Shown here: piece by piece, positions 42,828-52,443 of the stretch
Numbering within the stretch: position 1 is the first letter of the stretch
Layout: each line of letters starts with the position of its first letter
Assembly: GCA_964563125.1 (NCBI GenBank)
Contig: CAZLVY010000005.1
Span: 1 to 64,000, forward strand
Direction of reading: 5' to 3'
Source of the DNA: UBA1368 sp964563125
Lineage (GTDB): Bacteria > Bacillota > Syntrophomonadia > Syntrophomonadales > Syntrophomonadaceae
Length of the DNA stretch: 64,000 nt
Notes under the pieces: model-generated
What the model saw: the letters and a program-made list of their open reading frames with translations, nothing else
The model's database searches: none
Told to the model about the DNA's origin: nothing
Program-made: the position numbers and the translations under genes

Positions 42828-43749
42828 ACTTAAAAATGGTTTGACAGCAGGGGAAAAGGAAACTTTTAATAAGTGGCTGAGTATGAGGAAAGAATATACA
42901 GAAGATAGCTTAAGAAACTGTACAAATAAACTTTTTGCAGAAAAGCAGATCATTCATGAAGCGATGTCTTATGCAATTTACAATGGGGGCAAAAGACTGA
43001 GGCCTATCATGGTATTTGAGGGAGCATTTATAGCTGGGGCAGACCGGCAAAAAGCGGCACCGTTAGCTTGCGCGCTGGAAATGATTCACTGCTATTCTCT
43101 GGTTCATGATGATTTACCAGCTATGGATAATGATGATTTTCGCCGAGGTCAGCCTACCTGCCATAAAGTATTTGGTGAAGATATAGCCATCCTGGCAGGA
43201 GATGCTTTGCTTACAGGCGCTTTCGAACTTTTAGCCGCACTTGACTGTGAAAATGATGCAGAGCGCCAAAGGTTGCTGCAGATAATCGGCGAAATAGCTG
43301 TTGCGGCAGGAAGTTCAGGCATGATTGGCGGTCAAGTAATTGATCTTAAGTCGGAGAGTCAGGTAATTGATTATTTAACTTTGCAAAACCTGCATGCCTT
43401 AAAAACCGGAAAATTATTTATAGCTGCCCTGAGAGCAGGTGCCATTCTTGGCGGTATAGATGAGGCAGGGTTACAAAGTCTTACCGAGTATGCCAAGCAT
43501 TTTGGTCTGGCTTTTCAGATAACGGATGATATTTTGGATATTATCGGTGACGAGCAGCAAGTTGGCAAGCCGATTGGCAGTGATGAGAAAAACTTGAAGA
43601 ATACTTATCCAAGTTTGTTCGGTCTGGAAAAGTCACAGCAATTAGCAGAAGAAAACGTACAGAGCTGTATTCTAAGTCTTAAGGATTTTGGAAATGAGGC
43701 CGATTTTCTGCGCTATCTGGCCTATTATCTTTTAAGCCGCAGCAGTTAA
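42820..43749 (+). CDS. ispA: farnesyl/geranyl diphosphate synthase
   Basis: A 309-residue trans-prenyltransferase building farnesyl (or longer) diphosphate from C5 units. The first aspartate-rich motif is DDLPAMDND at 97-105 and the second DDILD near 236-240. The N terminus is some 10 residues longer than usual. The residues before the first motif (SLVH) are compatible with a C15 product, though chain length cannot be settled here. Next comes the OLE RNA, then dxs of the same pathway. Confidence 0.94.
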   Translation: MNKLKNGLTAGEKETFNKWLSMRKEYTEDSLRNCTNKLFAEKQIIHEAMSYAIYNGGKRLRPIMVFEGAFIAGADRQKAAPLACALEMIHCYSLVHDDLPAMDNDDFRRGQPTCHKVFGEDIAILAGDALLTGAFELLAALDCENDAERQRLLQIIGEIAVAAGSSGMIGGQVIDLKSESQVIDYLTLQNLHALKTGKLFIAALRAGAILGGIDEAGLQSLTEYAKHFGLAFQITDDILDIIGDEQQVGKPIGSDEKNLKNTYPSLFGLEKSQQLAEENVQSCILSLKDFGNEADFLRYLAYYLLSRSS

Positions 43750-43792
43750 TCCTTAACCAAAATGTGTCACTGGAAAATCAATTATGTTATGA

Positions 43793-43798
43793 TATAAT
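43793..43798 (+). promoter_or_regulatory. -10 box ahead of OLE RNA
   Basis: A perfect TATAAT sits about 7 nt before the presumed 5' end of the OLE RNA. A weak -35 (TGGAAA) lies 16-17 nt upstream. The RNA could thus be made from its own promoter as well as by processing of the operon transcript. Confidence 0.5.
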
Positions 43799-43804
43799 AT
43801 ATAG

Positions 43805-44405
43805 CTGGAAAGCAATCTGGCAAAAGGTTGCAGTATTCTAGTCAGCCCTATCAGTTATGAAGACGGGCCTAAAAATCCGTTGAGGGCACATCGATGAAGA
43901 TTCTGGCATTGGCTTCTGACGCCCAGTTGGGGGTCATTGCTGGGAGTTAAGGATATGGGGGCAATCCGCAATGGCATGCGGGCATGACCCTCATGTTCGT
44001 GGAGGCTTAGCGGGGTAAAAGCCCTGCTTTGAAAACCTGCATTTGGTAAAAGCTGGGTGCAGTGTAGCCTGCCTTGAGTGGTGGCGGCGGATAGGCTTCG
44101 TGAGCCATAAAAACCCCGGCCAGGGTTTTTGTGGTTCGCCTTGAAACCGTTTACTGCAAAAGAGGCTAGAAATTGATGTGGGTTGTAGAGGAAAACTCCT
44201 AGACTGTGTATTCTTTTATACGGTTTAATGAGGATTAAAGTGCGTCCTTAGTGGCAATCCAGTATGGTGTTCGGTGACGAATGCTGAGCAGACATAAAGG
44301 GAAACCGCCCCTTTGGCAACAATCGGGAGTTCTGCTGGGAAAACCTTCTGGACCTATGGCGCAGCGTTTACTCATTAGACAACCTTTTGCCAGACTATCG
44401 TTTTC
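43805..44405 (+). ncRNA. OLE RNA (ornate large extremophilic RNA)
   Basis: This roughly 600-nt segment has no gene and is highly structured. Its ends pair in a perfect 15-bp stem, TCTGGCAAAAGGTTG (43816-43830) with CAACCTTTTGCCAGA (44380-44394). Inside are GGGTCAT/ATGACCC (43931-43937 with 43984-43990), CCGCA/TGCGG (43966-43970 with 43977-43981) and AAAAACCC/GGGTTTTT (44109-44116 with 44123-44130). Size, closing stem, position between ispA and dxs, and an OapA-like membrane protein immediately downstream all match OLE RNA. OLE forms a membrane ribonucleoprotein linked to cold, alcohol and magnesium stress. The ends are approximate. Confidence 0.9.
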
Positions 44406-44426
44406 TACAGGGAGGTACTAATTTAG

Positions 44427-44990
44427 TTGAGCAAATACTTTAATAAAGCTAACCTGATAGCGGGATTATTAGTTGGTTTTATTACTTTTATAATAGCTTT
44501 ATTAATGAGCTTAGGTTCAGAAGCGTTGGTTAGAGCAGTAGATAATGTTTTAATAGCAATTATTTTACTGCTATTTGTTATTTCATTAGGTATTTTTTTT
44601 GATATATTAGGAACAGCAGCCACAGCAGCTCAATTAGCACCCTTCAATGCGCGGGCAGCCAAAAAAGTATTTGGCGCCAATCAGGCCGTCAAAATAAAAA
44701 GTAATGCTCATAAAGTAGCTAACTATTTTAATGACGTAATCGGGGATATATCAGGCACATTAAGTGGTGCAATTGGCGCTGGTATTGTGGTAAGCTTAGT
44801 TAATCAGTTCAGCATTTTGGATATAGTTTTATTAGGCGGAGTTATGACCAGCTTAATTGCCGCTCTTACCGTAGGGGGAAAGGCAATAGGAAAAAGTTTC
44901 GCTATTAATAATGCTAACAATATTATTTTCAGACTTGGTGTTGTATTAGCATATTGGGAAAGATATACCCATATTGAGTTTTTTAAATAA
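44427..44990 (+). CDS. oapA: OLE-associated membrane protein A
   Basis: A 187-residue protein with four membrane helices (about 9-29, 40-62, 116-136 and 140-160) and a basic, polar loop (ARAAKKVFGANQAVKIKSNAHK) between helices two and three. OapA binds OLE RNA and places it at the membrane; the basic loop is a plausible contact. It directly follows the OLE RNA and precedes dxs, the known OLE locus order. TTG start with a CAGGGAGGT SD located only 14 nt after the OLE closing stem. Confidence 0.88.
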   Translation: MSKYFNKANLIAGLLVGFITFIIALLMSLGSEALVRAVDNVLIAIILLLFVISLGIFFDILGTAATAAQLAPFNARAAKKVFGANQAVKIKSNAHKVANYFNDVIGDISGTLSGAIGAGIVVSLVNQFSILDIVLLGGVMTSLIAALTVGGKAIGKSFAINNANNIIFRLGVVLAYWERYTHIEFFK

Positions 44991-45008
44991 TAAAGGACGA
45001 GCGCATAA

Positions 45009-46925
45009 ATGACGGATATTTTAGATTTAGTAAACAATCCTCAGGATATAAAAAAATTAAGTATTAATGAAATGAATAGTCTGGCGGCTGAAATCAGGCA
45101 ACTGCTGATAAATAGTGTGGCTGAATGCGGTGGTCATTTAGCTGCTAATCTAGGTGTAGTTGAGCTGACTATATCTTTACATCATGTATTCGATTCCCCC
45201 CGGGATAAAATTATATGGGATGTTGGGCATCAAAGCTATGTGCATAAAATACTTACCGGTCGCCGGGAAGAAATGAAATCACTGCGGCAATTTGGTGGAC
45301 TAAGCGGTTTCCCCAAAATAGAGGAATCAGAGCATGATGCTTTTAATACCGGCCATGCCAGTACTTCCATATCAGCAGCTTTAGGCATGGCTATAGCAAG
45401 GGATATTAAGGGAGAAAAAAACTCTATAGTAGCTTTTATTGGTGATGGAGCACTTACGGGCGGGTTAGCCTTTGAAGCTTTAAATCATGCCGGCCAGGAA
45501 GGACGAGATATCGTTGTTTTATTAAATGATAATGAGATGTCAATATCCAAAAATGTTGGTGCCATGTCCGGTTATCTAAACCGCTTAAGAACTGACCCAT
45601 CTTATTCGCGTACTAAAGAGGAAATCGAAACAGTATTACATAAAATCCCGGCTATAGGCCCTAACATAGCTAAAGCAGCCATTAGGTTTAAAGATATGGT
45701 CAAGTACATGATGGTGCCAGGGAAAATATTTGAAGAGCTTGGTTTCACCTATATAGGACCAGTTAATGGACATAACTTTACTGAGCTGAACAAAGTTTTA
45801 GGTAATGCCCGCAAAATGAAAGGTCCGGTTCTGATTCACGCTATAACGCAAAAAGGTAAAGGTTATGAACCTGCATTAAAGAACCCTAACCTTTTTCACG
45901 GTATCGGGCCGTTTGATGTTGAGACCGGTAACCCTTTTAAAAAATCTATCAAAACTTATACCGAAGTTTTCGGTGATTTTATGTTAAATAGAGCCAGTGA
46001 GGATAAAAGATTAGTAGCAATTACAGCAGCTATGGCGGATGGGACTGGTCTGGCCAGATTTGCCCGCAGCTACCCTGAACGGTTTTTCGACGCAGGTATA
46101 TGTGAACAACATGCAGTAACTATGGCGGCGGGAATGGCAAGAGCTGGCTTAAGGCCGGTTGTAGCCATTTACTCTTCCTTCTTCCAACGTGCCTATGACC
46201 AGATTATTCATGATGTAGCCCTGCAAAACTTGCCGATAATTTTGGCTGTTGACCGCGCGGGACTGGTTGGTGAAGATGGGCCAACCCATCATGGGGTATT
46301 TGATATTGCCTTTTTAAGGAGTATACCTAATTTTACCTTAATGGCTCCTGCTAATGAGAATGAGTTAGCTAATATGTTATATACTGCCTGTCACATTGAT
46401 AGTCCGGTAGCTATAAGATATCCCCGGGGGATCGGTGATGGCGTGCCAATCAGTCAAGAACCGCAACTGCTGCCTATCGGCAAAGCCGAAATAGTTTTGA
46501 ATGGTGATGATCTGACTATAATTGCTATCGGCAAGGGAGTATCATTAGGAAAAGCTATCCGGGAAAGATTGCTTAAACAGGGCATCACAAGCTTGCTGGT
46601 TAATGCCAGGTTCATAAAACCGCTCGATAAAGAATTATTTAAAGAATTAGCTATAAAAAATTCGCGGATTGTAACTATAGAAGACGGCTGTCTGGCGGGC
46701 GGATTTGGCAGTGCCGTTACTGAACTTCTAAACGACGAGGATATCGAGGCTGATATATTACGTATTGGAGTACCGGATGAATTTGTGGAACATGGCAAAG
46801 CTGAATTGCTTTATGATTATTTAAATATGGATAGTGAATCAGTGGCAGAAAGAATAATTTCCCATTGGCCATTATTGCTCAAACAAAAAAAAGTAGTGGG
46901 GTTATTAAAGATTGGGGAAAATTAG
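45009..46925 (+). CDS. dxs: 1-deoxy-D-xylulose-5-phosphate synthase
   Basis: A 638-residue thiamine-diphosphate enzyme that makes DXP from pyruvate and glyceraldehyde 3-phosphate, the first step of the MEP isoprenoid pathway. The cofactor motif GDGALTGGLAFEALNHAG lies near 145-165. The catalytic glutamate is in GICEQHAVTMAAG and the C-terminal transketolase domain is complete. It is 18 nt after oapA. It makes precursors used by ispA upstream. Confidence 0.97.
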   Translation: MTDILDLVNNPQDIKKLSINEMNSLAAEIRQLLINSVAECGGHLAANLGVVELTISLHHVFDSPRDKIIWDVGHQSYVHKILTGRREEMKSLRQFGGLSGFPKIEESEHDAFNTGHASTSISAALGMAIARDIKGEKNSIVAFIGDGALTGGLAFEALNHAGQEGRDIVVLLNDNEMSISKNVGAMSGYLNRLRTDPSYSRTKEEIETVLHKIPAIGPNIAKAAIRFKDMVKYMMVPGKIFEELGFTYIGPVNGHNFTELNKVLGNARKMKGPVLIHAITQKGKGYEPALKNPNLFHGIGPFDVETGNPFKKSIKTYTEVFGDFMLNRASEDKRLVAITAAMADGTGLARFARSYPERFFDAGICEQHAVTMAAGMARAGLRPVVAIYSSFFQRAYDQIIHDVALQNLPIILAVDRAGLVGEDGPTHHGVFDIAFLRSIPNFTLMAPANENELANMLYTACHIDSPVAIRYPRGIGDGVPISQEPQLLPIGKAEIVLNGDDLTIIAIGKGVSLGKAIRERLLKQGITSLLVNARFIKPLDKELFKELAIKNSRIVTIEDGCLAGGFGSAVTELLNDEDIEADILRIGVPDEFVEHGKAELLYDYLNMDSESVAERIISHWPLLLKQKKVVGLLKIGEN

Positions 46926-47721
46926 ATTAGACATCTTGCTGCACCAAAAGGGATTGGCACCCAGTAGGGAAAAAGCGCGGGCTATGATTTTAGCCGGGGA
47001 AGTAACCATTAATGGTGTAAGATATGACAAGCCTGGTACAGCTGTTGATGAAACTAAAATTATCGAAATTAAATCATGTATTCCTCCTTATGTAAGCAGG
47101 GGGGGGCTAAAACTGGAGAAAGCTATCCAGGTATTTAAGGTTGATTTCAGAGATATGATAGTATGGGACGTTGGAGCATCTACGGGAGGTTATACTGATT
47201 GTGCCCTTAAACATGGAGCACTTAAAGTTTATGCCCTGGATGTCGGCTATGGTCAGTTGGATTGGTCTTTGCGCAATAACATTCAGGTAGTGAATATAGA
47301 AAAGACTAATATACGCTATTTTGACCCGCAGCAACTGGGTGAATTAGTTGATATCGTAACTATTGATGTAGCTTTTATTTCTACCTCTAAGGTATTCCCG
47401 GTAATAAAAGACGGTTTGAAAGATGACGGGCTGGTAATATCACTTATAAAGCCACAATTTGAAGCAGGAAGGGATAATGTAGGCAAAAAAGGAGTAGTAA
47501 AAGATAAGGCAATACATCAGCAGGTACTTTCTAATTGTGTGCAAAGTGCTAACCGGTCAGGATTATATTGTAAGAATTTAACCTATTCTCCGATTAAAGG
47601 ACCTCAGGGAAATATCGAGTATTTTTTGCACTTAAATAAACATGAAGCAAATTTGGATGATTTGGATTCGGCAATAGGACAAATTGTTGAAGAAGCCCAT
47701 ATTCAACTGGGGGTTAATTAA
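46912..47721 (+). CDS. TlyA family RNA methyltransferase
   Basis: A 269-residue protein with an N-terminal S4 RNA-binding domain (RLDILLHQKGLAPSREKARAMILAG) and a Rossmann methyltransferase domain (DVGASTGGYTDCAL). TlyA proteins 2'-O-methylate rRNA; Firmicute YqxC is less well studied. It starts at TTG 46912, overlapping dxs by 14 nt, and ends on the first base of the nadK ATG. This order (dxs, yqxC, then nadK/argR/recN) is typical. Confidence 0.92.
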   Translation: MGKIRLDILLHQKGLAPSREKARAMILAGEVTINGVRYDKPGTAVDETKIIEIKSCIPPYVSRGGLKLEKAIQVFKVDFRDMIVWDVGASTGGYTDCALKHGALKVYALDVGYGQLDWSLRNNIQVVNIEKTNIRYFDPQQLGELVDIVTIDVAFISTSKVFPVIKDGLKDDGLVISLIKPQFEAGRDNVGKKGVVKDKAIHQQVLSNCVQSANRSGLYCKNLTYSPIKGPQGNIEYFLHLNKHEANLDDLDSAIGQIVEEAHIQLGVN

Positions 47722-48533
47722 TGCAAGTATTGTTGATAAATAATCGTTATAACGCAGCAACTGAGCATATAGCCGCAGAAATTACTGCCAAACTTAAGGC
47801 CTTTGATGTGACAGTTTTAATTGACAATGGTTTAAAAGACCTGACCGGGCAAATACCAGATAAGTTGGATTTAATTATAGTACTGGGCGGAGATGGCACT
47901 GTTTTGCGTGCTTCCAGACAGTATGGCCTAAAACAAACCCCGGTTTTAGGTATTAATATGGGCACCATCGGCTTTTTAAGTCATATCGAAGTAGGGGAAT
48001 TTGACTCCTATCTTAAGCGTCTGATTAGCGGCGAATATTTTCTGGATAAACGAATGATTTTAGAGGTTAATATTATCAGAGAAAACCATTTGGTTGCTTC
48101 TGTGAACTGTCTTAACGAAGTAGTGATCAGAGCTAAAACGCTGCACATGATTAGCTTTGCTATAAATATTGATGAACAAAAATTAGAAACCTTTAAAGGC
48201 GATGGTTTGATTATTGCGACACCGACAGGTTCCACAGCTTACTCATTATCAGCCGGAGGACCTGTAGTAGACCCTGACCTGGAGGCTTTTATTGTTACCC
48301 CGATTGCATCGCATAAATTGAATAAACCGAGTATGTTGGTCAGCCCGAATAAAATTATAACTTTGACCCCTGTTAGCTGTAAAGGAGCAATCATCGGTAT
48401 GGATGGCCAGGTATCTTATGATTTTGATCCTTCTTACAAACTTAGTATCAGGCGTGCTGATATTACTTTAAATCTGATAAATTTCAAAAAGCATCTCTTT
48501 TTCCAAAATGTTAATAATAAATTAGGAAGATAA
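47721..48533 (+). CDS. nadK: NAD kinase
   Basis: A 270-residue enzyme that phosphorylates NAD to NADP. The GGDGT motif is at 56-60 with the catalytic aspartate D58. The NMGTIGFLSH and GSTAYSLSAGGPVV motifs follow. The ATG overlaps the previous TAA by one base. Confidence 0.96.
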   Translation: MQVLLINNRYNAATEHIAAEITAKLKAFDVTVLIDNGLKDLTGQIPDKLDLIIVLGGDGTVLRASRQYGLKQTPVLGINMGTIGFLSHIEVGEFDSYLKRLISGEYFLDKRMILEVNIIRENHLVASVNCLNEVVIRAKTLHMISFAINIDEQKLETFKGDGLIIATPTGSTAYSLSAGGPVVDPDLEAFIVTPIASHKLNKPSMLVSPNKIITLTPVSCKGAIIGMDGQVSYDFDPSYKLSIRRADITLNLINFKKHLFFQNVNNKLGR

Positions 48534-48592
48534 AGAGACCTTTAAAATGTAACAGCGAAGAAAATCGTTGTTCAAAAGGTGTAGGAGACAGC

Positions 48593-49045
48593 ATGAAAAT
48601 TCAGAGACAGGCTACAATAATGGATATTTTAAATAAGGAACGCATTAAAACCCAGACAGAGCTATGTAATGCGTTGCAAAACCGCGGCTTTAACGTTACC
48701 CAGGCTACGGTTTCCCGAGATATTAAAGAAATGCAGCTGCACAGAGTGCCGGATGAGGCGGGGCATCATTATGTATTGCCTGGTAACCAGTCATCCAAAG
48801 GTTTTAATGACCGAAGAAAAAGAATGTTTCAAGATTTAGTAGTAACTCTTGATTACAGCGAAAACATAATTGTGTTAAAAACTTTGACTGGTGCCGCTCA
48901 ATCAGTAGCATCATTAATTGATGCCATAGGAAACGAACAAATAATAGGGACGGTAGCAGGTGACGATACTATTCTGATAGTTATTAAACAGAAGCGAATG
49001 GTTCAGAAAGTATTAAAAGAGTTTCGAAGCATTATCAATAAATAG
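48593..49045 (+). CDS. argR: arginine repressor
   Basis: A 150-residue ArgR/AhrC regulator. The N-terminal winged helix (IMDILNKERIKTQTELCNAL, TVSRDIKEMQLHRV) binds ARG boxes. The C-terminal domain (VASLIDAIGNEQIIGTVAGDDTIL) hexamerises and binds arginine. In Firmicutes it is usually located beside recN, as here. SD GTAGGAG. Confidence 0.96.
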   Translation: MKIQRQATIMDILNKERIKTQTELCNALQNRGFNVTQATVSRDIKEMQLHRVPDEAGHHYVLPGNQSSKGFNDRRKRMFQDLVVTLDYSENIIVLKTLTGAAQSVASLIDAIGNEQIIGTVAGDDTILIVIKQKRMVQKVLKEFRSIINK

Positions 49046-49184
49046 TCTCATTTCAGCATACTACAACTATCGTATTTTCCTGACCTGTCTATAAAAAAAT
49101 CAGCGAAAAGGTTAATATTATATAAGATGAAGTTTTCTATACATAACCTTTATAAATAAGCTAGCCAAGGGAGGGGGGAACCAG

Positions 49185-49211
49185 GTGGTTTTAAGAAACT
49201 ATCCTGGATAA
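49185..49211 (+). CDS. eight-codon minicistron coupled to recN
   Basis: GTG-GTT-TTA-AGA-AAC-TAT-CCT-GGA-TAA encodes MVLRNYPG. The SD before it, GGGAGGGGGG (49169-49178), is the only strong one in the region. Its stop ends 2 nt before the recN ATG, which itself has no SD. Ribosomes finishing this peptide could restart at recN. The arrangement suggests translational coupling or a leader peptide. Expression is not shown. Confidence 0.45.
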   Translation: MVLRNYPG

Positions 49212-49213
49212 GC

Positions 49214-50899
49214 ATGTTACAAGAGATATACATAAAAAACTTTGTGCTTATTGATGAATTACGTATGGAATTTTTTGATGGATTAAATGCCTTAACTGGT
49301 GAAACAGGAGCAGGAAAATCCATAATCATCGATGCCCTGGGATTAATTATCGGGGGACGGATTAATAACGATTTTATCAGAAATCAAAGTCAAAAGGCGA
49401 TTGTAGAAGCCGTTTTTACTTCGGAGAATAATCCGGAGATGCAGGAATTTTTACAAAAAAACAGACTGCTTGATGAAGAAGACGGTGATAACAGGTTAAT
49501 TATCTGCCGGGAAATCAGTCCCGGTGGCCGCAATACAGCACGGATTAATGGACGTAATATACCGCTCACCCTGTTACGGGAACTGGCACCATTTCTGGTT
49601 GATATGCACCTCCAGCATGACCATCTCAATATTTTAAGGCCTGGTATGTTTATTAATTATGTTGACCAATTCATAGTTGGTGATAATGATATATCTGCGA
49701 GTATTGCCGCTGTTTTTAATGAGGTGAGGTGCATCCAGCAGCAACTGGATTTTCTTAATGCCAATGAACAAGCCAGATTGCAGCAAGTAGATTTGCTGAC
49801 TTTTCAAATTGAAGAAATCGAAAAAGTCCAGCTGGAGCCTAATGAAGAGGAAGAATTACAAGCATTAAGAAACCGAATAAAAAATGCTAAAAAACTCAAC
49901 GAAGATGCTGGGCATTTGGTGCAATTAATGTATTCTGATGACCAGTCTGGTAATTTATTTGATTTATTAGGGCAAATTGTAGATATTATTAAAAAAAATC
50001 AGGAGGAAGCTTTTTTTACTGCGCTGCTTCCCTCCTGTGAAGAGATGTATTTTTCTGTGCAAAATATGGCTCGAGAAATAATTAATTATCAGGAATCACT
50101 GGACTTTGAACCTGGGCAACTGGACGAAATCGAAGATAGAATACATATAATAAATAGATTGAAAGCAAAATATGGGAAAAGCATTAGCGAAGTCCATCTC
50201 TTTTTAAACAATGCTCGTATCGAGCTGCAAAGAATCAGTAGTGTGGGTCAGAACCGTGATAATTATGATGAAAAAATTAATTTACTCCAAAAGGAGTACG
50301 ATAAATTAGCCGCCCAATTAACTGAACAGAGGAAAAAAGCCGCTGCCAGCTTGCAAGCAAAAGTTCATCAGGAACTGATAGAGTTAAATATGCCCGATAT
50401 AAAATTTTATGTTGCTATAACAGCCAAAGAACAACCTGCTGCAAACGGCAGGGATGAGGTACAATTCCTCTTTTCTCCTAATGCAGGTGAAGCAATGCGT
50501 CCCATAGAAAAGATTGCTTCCGGAGGGGAAATGTCAAGATTTATTCTAGCTTTGAAAAAAGCTCTGGCGCAAATTTATAAAGTGCCTACTCTTATTTTTG
50601 ACGAAATTGATGTAGGAGTTGGAGGAACAGCATTAACCGCTATGGCATTAAAACTGGGGCAATTATCCAGGGAGCATCAAGTTATCTTAGTCACACATGC
50701 ACCTCAGGTGGCAAGTTATGCCGATAATCATTTTTTAATTCTTAAGCAGACCAGCAGTAATCGGACCACAACATCTGTAAAAAAACTGGATAAATCCGAA
50801 AGAATAGCAGAACTAGCCAGGATGCTGGCAGGACAGGATTATTCTGCCATTACTTTAGAACATGCTAAAGAAATGGTGAAATTAGCCCAAATAGGCTAA
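49214..50899 (+). CDS. recN: DNA repair protein RecN
   Basis: A 561-residue SMC-like ATPase of double-strand break repair. Walker A GETGAGKS is at 29-36. A long coiled coil runs from about 180 to 380, and the C-terminal half carries the signature (KIASGGEMSRFILALK) and Walker B (LIFDEIDVGVGG). The N terminus MLQEIYIKNFVLIDEL fits the family, fixing ATG 49214 as the start although it lacks an SD. Confidence 0.96.
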   Translation: MLQEIYIKNFVLIDELRMEFFDGLNALTGETGAGKSIIIDALGLIIGGRINNDFIRNQSQKAIVEAVFTSENNPEMQEFLQKNRLLDEEDGDNRLIICREISPGGRNTARINGRNIPLTLLRELAPFLVDMHLQHDHLNILRPGMFINYVDQFIVGDNDISASIAAVFNEVRCIQQQLDFLNANEQARLQQVDLLTFQIEEIEKVQLEPNEEEELQALRNRIKNAKKLNEDAGHLVQLMYSDDQSGNLFDLLGQIVDIIKKNQEEAFFTALLPSCEEMYFSVQNMAREIINYQESLDFEPGQLDEIEDRIHIINRLKAKYGKSISEVHLFLNNARIELQRISSVGQNRDNYDEKINLLQKEYDKLAAQLTEQRKKAAASLQAKVHQELIELNMPDIKFYVAITAKEQPAANGRDEVQFLFSPNAGEAMRPIEKIASGGEMSRFILALKKALAQIYKVPTLIFDEIDVGVGGTALTAMALKLGQLSREHQVILVTHAPQVASYADNHFLILKQTSSNRTTTSVKKLDKSERIAELARMLAGQDYSAITLEHAKEMVKLAQIG

Positions 50900-50961
50900 T
50901 AATAGGGGCAGTATAGTTTTCCACTTCCAGGAGACAATATTAATTATCAAGTCGCCGGGAA

Positions 50962-52302
50962 GTGATTTTTATTTTTACCAAATATCGGCCTTTTATAGGA
51001 ATAGTACTGGCAATATTATTTTTGACTTTATGTATGACACCACAAGCCAAAATGGTTTTAGGTTTACCTGAATATCAAAGGTTGGTAGTCGGTGAATCCA
51101 GCAGCATCAGCTTAAGCCTGCCTAATATTATGGCGGGAAAAATCAATTTGGAAATCAAAGATCCTGCCAGCAGTGTATTAGCACTCCCTTATGATCCTCC
51201 TATAACAGTAAACAAAGAAGAATCCGGTTTTAAAATTGTTGCCCTTAAACCAGGCAAAGTAGATATGCAGCTTAAACTATGGGGATATATTCCTCTTAGA
51301 TCTATTGCCATTGAATCAATTGCCAATCAGCGTGTTGTTGTAGGCGGTCATTCAATTGGTGTCATACTGCAGTCAAAAGGAATTATGGTAGTAGGTTTTG
51401 CTCCAATTTTAAGCGCTGCCGGTCACAAAGATTTTCCTGCCCGTGATGAAGGTTTGGAGATAGGTGATTTGATTATGAAAGCTAACAATAAACAAGTTAG
51501 TTCTGAAAATGATTTGGCGCGTATTATTGATGAAACAGGCGATAAAGATGTAACTTTACTCATTAAACGCAGCGGTAAAAATATTTCAATAGCTGTACCA
51601 ACTGCTTATTGTCCCGAAACAAACCGTCACCGTATCGGTCTTTATGTCCGTGATGGAATTGCAGGAGTAGGCACTCTTACGTTTTGGGATCCAAAGACAA
51701 AAAATTACGCAGCTTTAGGACATATTATTATCGATGCCGATACTAAAAAAGGTATCGATGTATTGCGGGGAAAAATAGTGAGTGCTTCAATTCAAACCGT
51801 CAAAGCAGGCCAACCAGGTAAACCAGGCGAAAAGATTGGTATTTTCAATGAAGAAAGCTCATTATCGGGTACTATTTCAAAAAATACTTACTTTGGAATC
51901 TATGGCAAAACTGCTGAAGAAATCGTCAATCCCAAAGTTGATTATTCTATGGAAATAGGCTATGCGCATCAAGTCGTTACTGGTAAAGCTCAGATATACA
52001 CAGTAATAAATGGCGAAGAAATAGAGAAGTTTGACATTGAAATAGAAAAGATTCATCCAGAGCGGGAAAATGGCAAAGGTATGGTTGTCAGAGTTACGGA
52101 TTCCAGATTATTAAGCTTAACCGGCGGTATTATTCAAGGCATGAGCGGCAGTCCCATAGTTCAGAATGATAGGGTTATCGGAGCTGTGACCCATGTCTTT
52201 TTGAACGATCCGACCAGGGGTTATGGGATTTTTATGGATAATATGTTGTCGGAAATGCCGGGATATAATAAAGAGACAAAAAAAGTTTCGACAAATTTTT
52301 AG
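50962..52302 (+). CDS. spoIVB: SpoIVB serine peptidase
   Basis: A 446-residue S55 peptidase that signals from forespore to mother cell to activate sigma-K. An N-terminal membrane helix is followed by a PDZ domain (GVILQSKGIMVVGFAPI onward, near 135-215). The serine-protease domain follows, with histidine in AALGHIIID and catalytic serine in GMSGSPIVQ. The listed GTG lies in a GGGAAGTG purine tract. An ATT at 50971, 6 nt after that tract, is an equally plausible start. The tract also pairs 7 bp with CACTTCC at 50922-50928. Confidence 0.94.
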   Translation: MIFIFTKYRPFIGIVLAILFLTLCMTPQAKMVLGLPEYQRLVVGESSSISLSLPNIMAGKINLEIKDPASSVLALPYDPPITVNKEESGFKIVALKPGKVDMQLKLWGYIPLRSIAIESIANQRVVVGGHSIGVILQSKGIMVVGFAPILSAAGHKDFPARDEGLEIGDLIMKANNKQVSSENDLARIIDETGDKDVTLLIKRSGKNISIAVPTAYCPETNRHRIGLYVRDGIAGVGTLTFWDPKTKNYAALGHIIIDADTKKGIDVLRGKIVSASIQTVKAGQPGKPGEKIGIFNEESSLSGTISKNTYFGIYGKTAEEIVNPKVDYSMEIGYAHQVVTGKAQIYTVINGEEIEKFDIEIEKIHPERENGKGMVVRVTDSRLLSLTGGIIQGMSGSPIVQNDRVIGAVTHVFLNDPTRGYGIFMDNMLSEMPGYNKETKKVSTNF

Positions 52303-52342
52303 CCTGACATTCTTAGCTTTTTCTTTAATTTCTGGTGCTATT

Positions 52343-52374
52343 AAAGCTTCCGTTTTTTTAGGCAGCTTTTTTCC
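52343..52374 (+). terminator. terminator after spoIVB
   Basis: AAAGCTTCC (52343-52351) pairs with GGCAGCTTT (52361-52369) with one mismatch, followed by a TTTTTT tract. Confidence 0.65.
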
Positions 52375-52443
52375 TTTTAGGAATTATGTTAATTATTAGA
52401 ATTGTCTGTAAATTGTTAGGTTAATTTGGGTTAAAACAAAAGC

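Noticed and set aside
43805..44405. Group II intron or tmRNA as explanation of the long noncoding segment
   Set aside because: No reverse transcriptase, no intron domain V pattern, no tRNA-like ends. The context and closing stem fit OLE RNA instead.
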